Assembly (NCBI GenBank): GCA_041650805.1
Contig: JBAZKM010000007.1
Coordinates: forward strand, 58,449 to 122,448
Direction of reading: 5' to 3'
DNA: 64,000 nt
Source: Candidatus Omnitrophota bacterium
Lineage (GTDB): Bacteria > Omnitrophota > Gorgyraeia > 2-01-FULL-45-10
A program made the position numbers and the translations under genes. The notes beneath the pieces are model-generated. The model made no database searches. It was not told where the DNA came from and saw only the letters and a list, made by a program, of their open reading frames with translations. Below, piece after piece: positions 50,719 to 59,392 of the stretch (its first letter is position 1; each line of letters starts with the position of its first letter).

Positions 50719-51519
50719 TTACTCCTTCTTCGCCCCTAATGGATTTATGATCATGCCGCTTAACGCCTTCGCCACGCTCTCCGCCTTCTCTACGGTCTTT
50801 CCCGCCACTTTCCCGGCCTTGTCCAGCGTACCGGAAACGGTGCCTTCCAGTTTATTGAGATCGAAGCTCGTAAAATTGGAAATGGCGGTATTCCTCAGCG
50901 ACCTCACGACTATCAGGCTCACGAGAGAATACGGGTCCGTTATGTCAGTATACTCTTCATGATGATCTATGTCGTACACCTTGACTGACGGAGAGGGGCC
51001 GACGGAGTAATCCTTGAAAATGACCTTTCCTATATTGAGCTCCAGGACGTCGATCTGTATCCTGGGTGTTTTCCCCTTATCCATTTCGGACGGCCTCTCG
51101 CCTTTCCTCCCGGCCTGCACCACCTTGAGGGCATCCAGGTTCAGCTCGCCTTTTTTATTCTTCACGACATAGAACTCCGTCAAAGATAATCTAAGCTCGG
51201 CCAGATGCACGGTGCCTTTCATGATGGACTGGATGTCATAATCGACATAGATACGGGGCATGTCGAGCATGACCCTGTCGCTGAACTCTCCCGGGTTGAA
51301 TAACCTCAGGTCCCTGATCTCCACTACGGTCCTGACGAGGCCGACCCTGAAGCTTCCTATATCCATCTTCAGGCCCGTGACCATCTCAACTCCTTTTTCG
51401 ACAGAGGCCTTTATTATCATGTCCTTCGTTACGGCCAGGATAAAGACCGCTGCCGTAATGGCTATGATCACAGTGAATATCTTCTTCATCTTAAGGACTC
51501 TCTTTGCCGGTGACGTCAT
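50719..51519 (-). CDS. AsmA-like membrane-anchored protein
   Basis: A 266-residue protein with one N-terminal membrane helix (about residues 13-31) and beta-rich repeats such as GLKMDIGSFRVGLVRTVVEIRDLRLFNP (quoted by its part IGSFRVGL) that recall AsmA/YhdP-type lipid-transport proteins. The C-terminal third is helical and polar. Translation is coupled to macB by ATGA; an internal ATG at 51489 is a less likely start. It would sit in the inner membrane and face the periplasm. Confidence 0.75.
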   Translation of the reverse strand: MTSPAKRVLKMKKIFTVIIAITAAVFILAVTKDMIIKASVEKGVEMVTGLKMDIGSFRVGLVRTVVEIRDLRLFNPGEFSDRVMLDMPRIYVDYDIQSIMKGTVHLAELRLSLTEFYVVKNKKGELNLDALKVVQAGRKGERPSEMDKGKTPRIQIDVLELNIGKVIFKDYSVGPSPSVKVYDIDHHEEYTDITDPYSLVSLIVVRSLRNTAISNFTSFDLNKLEGTVSGTLDKAGKVAGKTVEKAESVAKALSGMIINPLGAKKE

Positions 51520-53486
51520 TCATACCTCAGCGCTTCTATGGGATTCAGCCTGGAGGCCTGACGCGCCGGCCATAAGCCGAATGCTATGCCCACTATCACG
51601 GAAAATATAGTCGCGAGCAGGACGGAAAAGAGCGATACCTTCACCGTCCACCCGGCGAAGACCGACAGGAGCAAAGCTATGCCGGAGCCGAAGATGACAC
51701 CCAGCGCTCCGCCTGTAAAGGTCATCACCACCGCCTCTATCAGGAATTGTGTCATTATGTCCGCGTCGCGCGCGCCTATGGCCTTTCTGAGGCCTATCTC
51801 CCGCGTCCTCTCGGTAACCGATACGAGCATTATATTCATGATCCCTATGCCGCCCACGAGGAGCGATATGGCCGCGATCGACCCCAGGAGCCATGACATC
51901 GTCTGGGCCGTCTTCATCATCGTCTCCTGGATATCCGCCATATTACGGATCTCGAACGAATCTTCGCTCTCTTTTGTGTTAAGACGGTGGTTCTTTATGA
52001 TCGTCTCTTTCACGGAATCCTGGACCCCGTCCATCAGGGCGAGGTCGCTCACCTCGATATCTATGGAATCTATATATTCCTTGCCCAGGACACGGTACAT
52101 GGCCGTTGTGACAGGGATGACTATAAGGTCATCCTGGTCATGCCACATATTGGCCCCTTTTGCGGGTAAGAGCCCTATCACCTGGAATACTATCCTGTTC
52201 ACCCTGACCAGCGAATCGACCGGGTTATCCTGGCCGAAGAGCTCTTTCGCCACGGTCGCGCCCAATAAGACGACGCGCTTACGCGACTTCAGCTCGTCCT
52301 CCGTAAAAAATCTGCCTATGGTAGGCACGGATGCGCGCATCTCGCTGTAACCGACGCCCGTGCCCTGGACCTGGGTATTCCAGTTATTGTTGGCATAGAC
52401 GAGCTGTGCCTTGCCGCTTACCGTAGGTGATACCCTCTTCACGCCGGGAAGTTTGGTAATGGCGTCTACGTCCTGAAAAGTGAAACGCGTCACCGTCCCG
52501 GCTTCCATCGATACGCCATGGACCCTGTGGGAACCTGCCCTTACCATAAGCAGGTTCGATCCGAGCGAGGCCAGCGTCTGCGATATCGATTCCTTGGCGC
52601 CCTGGCCCAGGGCGAGCATCGCTATAACCGCCGCCACGCCTATCAGTATGCCGAGCATGGAGAGCATCGAACGCATCTTGTGGGAGACGATCGACCAGAC
52701 GGCCTGTTTCAGATGGTCGGTGAGTTCGGCGCGTTTTATCTTGGAGCTTCCTTCGGATAATATGTGGTCTATCGAGATCGGTTTTGAGGCGACGGGAGAC
52801 GCGCCTGCGGGGCCGCCTTTTACCCTCTCATCGGACACGATCCTGCCGTCCCGCATCTTTATGACCCTGCCGGCATGCCCGGCGACTTCCTCCTCGTGGG
52901 TGACGAGTATGATCGTCTTGCCCTGTTTATTCAGGTCGCCCAGGATAGCCATTATTTCGTTCTGGCTCCTGGTATCGAGATTGCCCGTCGGTTCATCGGC
53001 CAGGATGATGGGCGGCTCATTCACAAGGGAGCGGGCTATGGCAACGCGCTGTTGTTCGCCACCGGAGAGTTCATTCGGCCGGTGGGATGCCCTGTTCAGG
53101 AGGCCCACGCTCCTGATCTTCTCCGTTGCCCTCTCCTTCAGGTGGCGTTTTCCAGCATAGATGAGGGGAAGTTCCGCATTCTCAAGAGAGGTTATCCGCG
53201 GGAGGAGATGGAACTGCTGGAATATAAAACCCATCAGGCTGTTCCTCAGGACTGCAAGTTCGTCATCGGCAAGCTTCGTCACATCTTTTCCCGCCAGATG
53301 ATACTGCCCGGAATCGGGACGGTCCAGGAAGCCCATCAGATGAAGAAGGGTCGACTTGCCGGAACCGGAAGGGCCCATTATGGCCAGGAACTCTCCCGCA
53401 TCCACCGACAGAGATACTCCCTGCAGGGCCGCTACGCCCACCTTGCCCGTCCTATACGTCTTGTTTATATCTCTCAACTCTATCAT
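51516..53486 (-). CDS. macB: MacB-type ABC exporter (ATPase fused to permease)
   Basis: A 656-residue fusion protein, close to E. coli MacB (648). The N-terminal ATPase has Walker A GPSGSGKST at 38-46, signature ELSGGEQQRVAIARSL near 140 and Walker B IILADEPTGNLD near 160. The C-terminal half (about 280-656) is the FtsX-type permease with four membrane helices and a large periplasmic domain, ending AFGLWPARQASRLNPIEALR. It works with the MacA and TolC genes upstream. ATG 53486 matches the family start (M-I-E-L-R). Confidence 0.94.
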   Translation of the reverse strand: MIELRDINKTYRTGKVGVAALQGVSLSVDAGEFLAIMGPSGSGKSTLLHLMGFLDRPDSGQYHLAGKDVTKLADDELAVLRNSLMGFIFQQFHLLPRITSLENAELPLIYAGKRHLKERATEKIRSVGLLNRASHRPNELSGGEQQRVAIARSLVNEPPIILADEPTGNLDTRSQNEIMAILGDLNKQGKTIILVTHEEEVAGHAGRVIKMRDGRIVSDERVKGGPAGASPVASKPISIDHILSEGSSKIKRAELTDHLKQAVWSIVSHKMRSMLSMLGILIGVAAVIAMLALGQGAKESISQTLASLGSNLLMVRAGSHRVHGVSMEAGTVTRFTFQDVDAITKLPGVKRVSPTVSGKAQLVYANNNWNTQVQGTGVGYSEMRASVPTIGRFFTEDELKSRKRVVLLGATVAKELFGQDNPVDSLVRVNRIVFQVIGLLPAKGANMWHDQDDLIVIPVTTAMYRVLGKEYIDSIDIEVSDLALMDGVQDSVKETIIKNHRLNTKESEDSFEIRNMADIQETMMKTAQTMSWLLGSIAAISLLVGGIGIMNIMLVSVTERTREIGLRKAIGARDADIMTQFLIEAVVMTFTGGALGVIFGSGIALLLSVFAGWTVKVSLFSVLLATIFSVIVGIAFGLWPARQASRLNPIEALRYE

Positions 53487-53493
53487 GTATGGT

Positions 53494-54459
53494 CTACCTG
53501 CCGCTGCGTCTCCTGGAAGGCATAAGAGGGTTTGTGCCGGCAGCCGGGGCGGTCGGCAGTACATACTTCTGCCCTTTGACCAGTATCGTATCCTGCTCCG
53601 ACAACCCGGATACCACCTCCGCGTTCTTTTCGTCCGAGATCCCCAGCTCGATCTTCCTTTCCTCCGGCGCCCTGCCGGCGCCGCGGCTTATGAGCACGTA
53701 AGGGCCTTCGTTATTCCTTTTGACGGCCTCAAGCGGTATCAGTAAAGCGTTCTCTTTTGTCTTCTCCGCGATGTTCACTGTGGCGGACATCCCCGAGCGG
53801 AAGACCTCCGGGACGGTCTCAGGCACTATATCGACCTGGTAGATGGTCACATTATTGACCACCGTCGATTCGTAATATATATGGTCCACCCTGCCGTTCA
53901 CCTTTATCTTGGGGTAGGCGTCGAGATTTATGACGGCCTCCTGACCGACGCGCACGCCGCCTATATCGGTCTCGTCGACCTGGGCCTGGACGATGAGGTG
54001 GTCCGAAAGGACCATCACCGCTTCCGACGCGGTCACGGTCTGGCCGGGGTCATCGGTGCTGACTATGACCTCCCCGTCTATCGGAGATATCAAGGGGGTC
54101 GCCTTATACACATCTTCCCAGTACTTCATCTCCTCCTCGCCGCGGCCGCGCGCCGCGTCCAGGAGGGCGGCCCTTTCGGTGGAGCTCATGAGCGCAAGCG
54201 TCTGGCCGACCTTCACCTTATCTCCCTCCCTGACCAGTATCCGGTCTATGCGGCCGCTTATCGGCGGTTTCACCTCCAGCCTGTTCTGCGGCTGGACGGT
54301 GGCCGTTGAAGTTATCGTAGTACGTATGCTGCCGAGGGCGGGCCTTATCTCCCTGGTGACCTCGCCGGAGGGCTTACCCTTCAGTTTCACCAGGAATATC
54401 AACGCCATTATGACTATCGCCGATCCGAGATATATCTTCCATCTTCTATTTTTTATCAT
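53494..54459 (-). CDS. macA: MacA-type periplasmic adaptor
   Basis: A 321-residue adaptor with one N-terminal membrane helix (about 9-24), lipoyl half-motif near 55-85 (RIDRILVREGDKVKVGQTLA), a short hairpin and the barrel domain. It is shorter than E. coli MacA (371) because the hairpin is reduced. It overlaps the TolC gene end by 14 bases and precedes macB by 7. It links MacB to the outer membrane channel. Confidence 0.92.
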   Translation of the reverse strand: MIKNRRWKIYLGSAIVIMALIFLVKLKGKPSGEVTREIRPALGSIRTTITSTATVQPQNRLEVKPPISGRIDRILVREGDKVKVGQTLALMSSTERAALLDAARGRGEEEMKYWEDVYKATPLISPIDGEVIVSTDDPGQTVTASEAVMVLSDHLIVQAQVDETDIGGVRVGQEAVINLDAYPKIKVNGRVDHIYYESTVVNNVTIYQVDIVPETVPEVFRSGMSATVNIAEKTKENALLIPLEAVKRNNEGPYVLISRGAGRAPEERKIELGISDEKNAEVVSGLSEQDTILVKGQKYVLPTAPAAGTNPLMPSRRRSGR

Positions 54460-55717
54460 AATCCAGTGTTCCCCCTTTTGCCTGTATCCACGTCGCCTCG
54501 GCGATCAGGGCCCCCAGCTGCGCGCTCACGAGCGACTTCTTGGCCGAAACGAGATTATCTTCTATTATTATCCAGTTATCGAACGACATGAGGCCTACGG
54601 AATATTCCGCCTCCGCTATCCTGGCGCGTTCCTCCGTCGCATAAAGGTACTTCTTCCTGACGAGCACGTTCTCGACGGCGTCCTGCAGCGCGGCCCATGT
54701 ATTCGATAACGTATATATGACGCCGTCGCGGCCGGACCTTTCGTTCTCTTTCGCCTGGCCCAGCACCGCCTTCGCCTGGGAGACGGCGGCAAACCTGTTC
54801 CCCCCGTCGAATATGGGAAGCGATAAGCTGGTGCCGAGAGACCATTCATTCCTGTCCGGGAACCACCGCGTATTGGTGTTCCCGATATTGGCGTTGGCAT
54901 AGACCTGCGGGAAGAAGTCGGCATAAGCGGCATTCAGCCCGAACTTCGCCGACTCCTTCTTCGCTATGAGCTGTTGTAAAAGCGGCGTCGTCTCCGCCAG
55001 ATCTTCAAAATCGGTCAGGGATACGTCCTGGTCCCTTACCTCAAAATCGCCCTGGGCGGTCATCGGCACGAATAAGGAACGACCGAGCTCTTTTGTAAGC
55101 TGCCTCTGAGCTACATAAATATCCCTGGTCGCCTGCCGCACTTCGTAACTGGCCTCGGCGAGGTCCGCCTCCGAAGTCAGGAGAGATCCCCTGTGCTCCC
55201 TGCCGCCTTCATATCTCAATTTTACGAGCTCCAGGTTCTGCTTGCGGCGCGCCTCTATCCCCTGGGCGACCTTCAGGAATTCCTGGGCGGTCAGGAGATT
55301 TGCAAATGCGGTCCTCAGGCTTAAGCGTATATTTGACGAGGTGACATCATAATTATATTTCGAAGATATGATGTTCCGTTCGGCGGCGGAGAGGTCGAAT
55401 GAGGTCTTGAAACCGTCAAAGAGGAGCTGCTGGCCCGTCACGCTGTAATCGTACGTCGTGCTCCTGGCCCCGCCGGCCGACTTGGCGGTGCTCTCGCTCC
55501 CGCTCCCGGATACCTGCGGCATCACCGCGCTCCTGGTGACCTCTTTCGCCGCTTTATACTGTTTGATATTCTCAAAGGCGGATATGAGGGCGGGATTCTG
55601 CCTCTTCGCCTCATCAACACACGCCTTCCATTCGAGCGTCTCTTCAGCCGCCAGGGAGGCCGTGCTTAAAAGGAGTACGGCCAGAAATGACAAAATTACA
55701 CGTTTACTGCTCTTCAT
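54446..55717 (-). CDS. TolC-family outer membrane efflux protein, MacAB partner
   Basis: A 423-residue OEP protein with signal peptide (about residues 5-24, A-A-E after it). Helical repeats start at WKACVDEAKRQNPAL near 30 and recur near 230-400. It is the second TolC homologue of the window and clusters with macA and macB. It starts 6 bases after the HD-GYP gene stop. Confidence 0.92.
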   Translation of the reverse strand: MKSSKRVILSFLAVLLLSTASLAAEETLEWKACVDEAKRQNPALISAFENIKQYKAAKEVTRSAVMPQVSGSGSESTAKSAGGARSTTYDYSVTGQQLLFDGFKTSFDLSAAERNIISSKYNYDVTSSNIRLSLRTAFANLLTAQEFLKVAQGIEARRKQNLELVKLRYEGGREHRGSLLTSEADLAEASYEVRQATRDIYVAQRQLTKELGRSLFVPMTAQGDFEVRDQDVSLTDFEDLAETTPLLQQLIAKKESAKFGLNAAYADFFPQVYANANIGNTNTRWFPDRNEWSLGTSLSLPIFDGGNRFAAVSQAKAVLGQAKENERSGRDGVIYTLSNTWAALQDAVENVLVRKKYLYATEERARIAEAEYSVGLMSFDNWIIIEDNLVSAKKSLVSAQLGALIAEATWIQAKGGTLDYDKK

Positions 55718-55723
55718 CGTTCT

Positions 55724-57127
55724 TTAACCTGTCTTATATTTGTCCGGTAGATCATATTTTTCGGAAAACGGCACCGATCTCACTATGGTCCACTTATATT
55801 TTTTGGTCCCGTTGTCCTTCTCCAGCAGGTTGATGAAATACGGCTCTTTCTCCCTCTCGCCCTTAGGATTGTAAAGTATCTCCACCTGGGGCCTTCTCAT
55901 CTCCAGGGAACTCTCCTTCACCACCAGGCCTATCGCGTTGTTATCGAGTTCCACAAGCGTCCCCGGAGGATAGACCCCTATCCTCCTGAAGAAGATATCC
56001 AGCAGGAGCGGATGGAAATTCTTTTCGGAAAGCTCCGTCATCTGCTCATACACCTTTTCGGGCGGGAGCGGCTCGTGATAGGACCTCTTGCTCCTGAGCG
56101 CGTCATATACATCGGCGATCGTTATCATCATGCTTACGACGTTTATCTTGTTCCCGTAAAGACGCTCCGGGTATCCCTGGACGTCGTACTTCATGTGGTG
56201 CTCGAACGAGGAGAGGGCCGCCAGCAGAGGGACATCCGGCGTCTCCAGCAATATCTCGGCGCCGTCGATAGGGTGGGATTTTATCTTCTCCGCCTCCTGG
56301 GCATTAAGCTTACCGGCCTTCTTTATGATGTGGGCCTCCATCACCAGTTTGCCGGTGTCGTGCAGAAGGGCCGCTATCCCTATATCGGCCAGGAGGTCTT
56401 CGCCGATGCCCAGGGCTTCAGCCTGTACCAGGGTGAATATGGCCACGTTTATGGAATGGACAAAGGTGCCCTCGTCGCGCTTCTTCAGCGATGACAGGAT
56501 GAGGAACGAATGGACGTTCCTGAGCAGGTTGCCCACGATCTTCGTGACGACAAAACGCGCGGCCGCCATGTCGACGGGCCTGGACTCGCTTATGTCGGCC
56601 GATATCTTGCGTAAAAAACCGAGCCCCTGTTCGAAACTGGCATCCGCCTCCGCGTATCCGGTACCGCTATCCGCCGGAGGCGCAGGGCGCTCATCCGGCG
56701 CCCCTATGGTCCCTATTATGATGCCTGTTATGCCGCGCGATTCGAGCGCCTTCGCCGCTCCGCCGTCCTTCTCCGCCGCCCTGGCGTTCTCGGAGAGGAG
56801 GTCGAGGAAATCCGTCAATTCCGCCCTGGTGACACCTTTAAGGAAACTTATCTTCTCTATCTTCATCTTCTTCAGGCGGGAGATGAAGTTGCCTATATTC
56901 CTGCTTATCTCGTAAAACGGCTCCTTTTCGAAGGCTATCTCGTCGCCGATCACGCCTATCGTTATCTCGCTTCTTTCCGACAGGGCGTCGTTCAATTTCG
57001 AATAGAGGGCCGTGATGGAGTCCTTTGTGAGATTATGTTCCTTACCGTATATATTCCTTATCTGGATGGCGCTCATCAGCCCCCAGACGACCTTCTCCAC
57101 AACGGCTTTGATATCTCTCGTGACCAT
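55724..57127 (-). CDS. HD-GYP domain protein (probable c-di-GMP phosphodiesterase)
   Basis: A 467-residue protein. The HD-GYP core lies around 220-365, with ALLHDTGKLVME (HD) near 250, then SHPIDGAE, EHHMKYDVQGYPE (HH and GYP) near 310. The HD-GYP core is almost complete, although the Gly before Q-G-Y-P is Val-Gln. The N-terminal 200 residues have no known domain. It would hydrolyse c-di-GMP in the cytoplasm. The start is directly after the HEAT-repeat gene stop (ATG-like junction with no gap), so the pair is coupled. Confidence 0.88.
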   Translation of the reverse strand: MVTRDIKAVVEKVVWGLMSAIQIRNIYGKEHNLTKDSITALYSKLNDALSERSEITIGVIGDEIAFEKEPFYEISRNIGNFISRLKKMKIEKISFLKGVTRAELTDFLDLLSENARAAEKDGGAAKALESRGITGIIIGTIGAPDERPAPPADSGTGYAEADASFEQGLGFLRKISADISESRPVDMAAARFVVTKIVGNLLRNVHSFLILSSLKKRDEGTFVHSINVAIFTLVQAEALGIGEDLLADIGIAALLHDTGKLVMEAHIIKKAGKLNAQEAEKIKSHPIDGAEILLETPDVPLLAALSSFEHHMKYDVQGYPERLYGNKINVVSMMITIADVYDALRSKRSYHEPLPPEKVYEQMTELSEKNFHPLLLDIFFRRIGVYPPGTLVELDNNAIGLVVKESSLEMRRPQVEILYNPKGEREKEPYFINLLEKDNGTKKYKWTIVRSVPFSEKYDLPDKYKTG

Positions 57128-59368
57128 TCAGGCCGCCTTCCCCTTTACCGTGCTGTCGGATTCCAGGACCAGGCGGCACATGCTCCTCACCGATTCGTTC
57201 GGATCATTTGCCGCTCTTTTCACATACTCTAGCGCCTCGGCTCTGCCTATCCTCCCCAGGCTTATCACGGCTTCCGCGCGCATGGTGTTCACTTTCCTTC
57301 TGTTAAAAAAAGGCCGGCGGGACAATATCCTGCCGAGGTAAGGCAGCGACTCCTGCACCTTGAAATCCCCGCACAGCGTTATCAGGTCCTGCAATAAGAC
57401 ATTTTTGAAAAAGCCCCTGTCCAGTATATCGAACAGCTTCTTTATCACCCCGCCGTCACCGGTCTTTACCAGCGCCTCCAGGACCTTCTTCTTTATATAC
57501 GGATGTCTCTCTTTTTCAAAGAGCTCCAACGCGCCCTTTCTCTCCTCCGCGCTCTCCGGGCAGAACTCCTCCAGGGCAAGGAGCCGCATCCGGGCATCGG
57601 CATGCGTTATCAGCTTCTTCGCGACCGCGCTGAATCTGTCCTTATCCAGACCCCTCAGTATCCTGCAAAATTCGTTCAGTATATTGATCGGGGTGCCCGG
57701 CGGGGCCTTTTCTATACGCAGGACGATCTCCTCCGCCGTATTACCCCCCATCTTCGATAAGATGTAGCCCATCTTCTCCAGGCCGGACTGGTCCTGCGCT
57801 GCCGTGAAGGAGTCGAGCAGCGCCTCGACCGGCCGCTCTCCGGCCTTAATAAGGATATATGCTATATCATCGAGCGTCCTGTGGTCCGCCGCGGGGATGA
57901 ACGATATGATCTTATCTGCCCTTACAAGGCCTTTTATGCGCGAAAGCATCTCTTTTACGGATGCGCCTATGGCTTCATTGCCTGTCTGCGACGGGCTCAG
58001 TTTCTCGGTGAAGAGCTCTAACATCTCCTTCATCACCCCGACATAGGCCGGGCCCGGTATCTCTTTGAAAGAATCCGCCAGTATGCCGCACATCTTCTTG
58101 AATTTCACCGGGTCGCTCTCAAGCCACAGTATATTGAGGAGAAGCCTGACCTTCTCTCTCCTCAGGTTCTCTTCCTTCAGGAACTCTTTATACTCGCCCA
58201 CCAGCACGGAGTACCTCCCGGATGGGCCGGCGCCGCCGTCATCCCTGTCTATCAGGTTCCCTACGGCCAGGTTGTATATCCGGGAGATGAATTCGTTATC
58301 CGGATGCGTCTCAAAGAGCTCCTTGACCGAGACCTGAAGCCCGGAGAGCTCATTCTCCCCGAATAATTTCTTCTCGAATAATTTATCCGTGACCATTGAC
58401 GCTATGCTGTCGGACCTGCCGGTGCCCGATACAAGCTTATTGAAGACCTTCACCATATTCTCGTTTATATTGTCGCCGCTCTGCATCAGCGAAGCTATGA
58501 AGTCCGCCACCATATCGTCCGAAAAACCTTTGAAGAGCGTATTGGAGAGGGCCGTTGGATCATCTTTGGAAGGATCACCCTTAAAGAGGCTGGCCACCAG
58601 GGCCGGGTCGAGGTTCAGTATGATATCCGACAGCTCTTTATTGGCGGCCTTCGCAGGGGCGCCGGGGTGTTTCTCGAAATATCTGCTCATGCCTGAAAAT
58701 ATATCCTTGATCTCTTCTGCGGTCGCCTTATCGTCAAGCCTCGTAAGCGCGGCCCTGTATATCTTATTCAATACGGAGGCGGCCCCTTTCGGGTCCTTCA
58801 GGAACGAATTTATGAATTCGGCCTTTGACTCCGGCAGGAGACCGGTCTTCAGGTCCTTCCCTATCCCGGAGAGCGACTGCCATATGGCCTTCTCATCCAT
58901 GGCGGAAGATGCCCTGGCGCTCGTCAGGAGCGAACTGTAATCTATCTCCTTTATGGTCATATGGGCCACGGAACCGATGTTCTTCGCTATGCCCCCCTTC
59001 GAAGAGATCACCTTCGGGTCGTTCTTTATGAAACCGAAGAACTCCGAAAGCTCTTCTACGCTTATCCCCCTTGCAAAAGAGACGGCTATTATCCCTCTCT
59101 TGTGCATATAGCCGGCGACCTTGGCGTAAAAATCGCCGGTCACCTTTACGAATATGCCGTTCAGGAGGATGGCGTCCGGGGTGATGCCCAGATCTATCTT
59201 CTCTTCACCGGTAAGCCACATATCGAGCACGTCTTTGAAGAGCTTTACCGCGCCCTTGAACGTGGAATGCTCGGGCGGGTATAACGTGCTGTTAGTCAGG
59301 GCGGCGTTAAGGGAATTTATGAGCCGGCCGTACAGCCCGGTCTTCTCTTTTGATAGCTTTTCGTCCAT
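57128..59368 (-). CDS. HEAT-repeat protein of unknown function
   Basis: A 746-residue helical protein. The last 200 residues have HEAT-like repeats (for example RAEAVISLGRIGRAEALEYV near 700). The first 200 residues resemble the N-terminal region of the next gene product: both have a helix-rich start with N-x-x-Y-P/K-E-H-x-x followed by a region I-D-L-G-I-T-P-D. Together the two genes may be a duplicated sensor/HD-GYP unit. No signal peptide; cytoplasmic. Confidence 0.75.
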   Translation of the reverse strand: MDEKLSKEKTGLYGRLINSLNAALTNSTLYPPEHSTFKGAVKLFKDVLDMWLTGEEKIDLGITPDAILLNGIFVKVTGDFYAKVAGYMHKRGIIAVSFARGISVEELSEFFGFIKNDPKVISSKGGIAKNIGSVAHMTIKEIDYSSLLTSARASSAMDEKAIWQSLSGIGKDLKTGLLPESKAEFINSFLKDPKGAASVLNKIYRAALTRLDDKATAEEIKDIFSGMSRYFEKHPGAPAKAANKELSDIILNLDPALVASLFKGDPSKDDPTALSNTLFKGFSDDMVADFIASLMQSGDNINENMVKVFNKLVSGTGRSDSIASMVTDKLFEKKLFGENELSGLQVSVKELFETHPDNEFISRIYNLAVGNLIDRDDGGAGPSGRYSVLVGEYKEFLKEENLRREKVRLLLNILWLESDPVKFKKMCGILADSFKEIPGPAYVGVMKEMLELFTEKLSPSQTGNEAIGASVKEMLSRIKGLVRADKIISFIPAADHRTLDDIAYILIKAGERPVEALLDSFTAAQDQSGLEKMGYILSKMGGNTAEEIVLRIEKAPPGTPINILNEFCRILRGLDKDRFSAVAKKLITHADARMRLLALEEFCPESAEERKGALELFEKERHPYIKKKVLEALVKTGDGGVIKKLFDILDRGFFKNVLLQDLITLCGDFKVQESLPYLGRILSRRPFFNRRKVNTMRAEAVISLGRIGRAEALEYVKRAANDPNESVRSMCRLVLESDSTVKGKAA

Positions 59369-59392
59369 AAGGCCCTTTGTCCTGATAACCGA

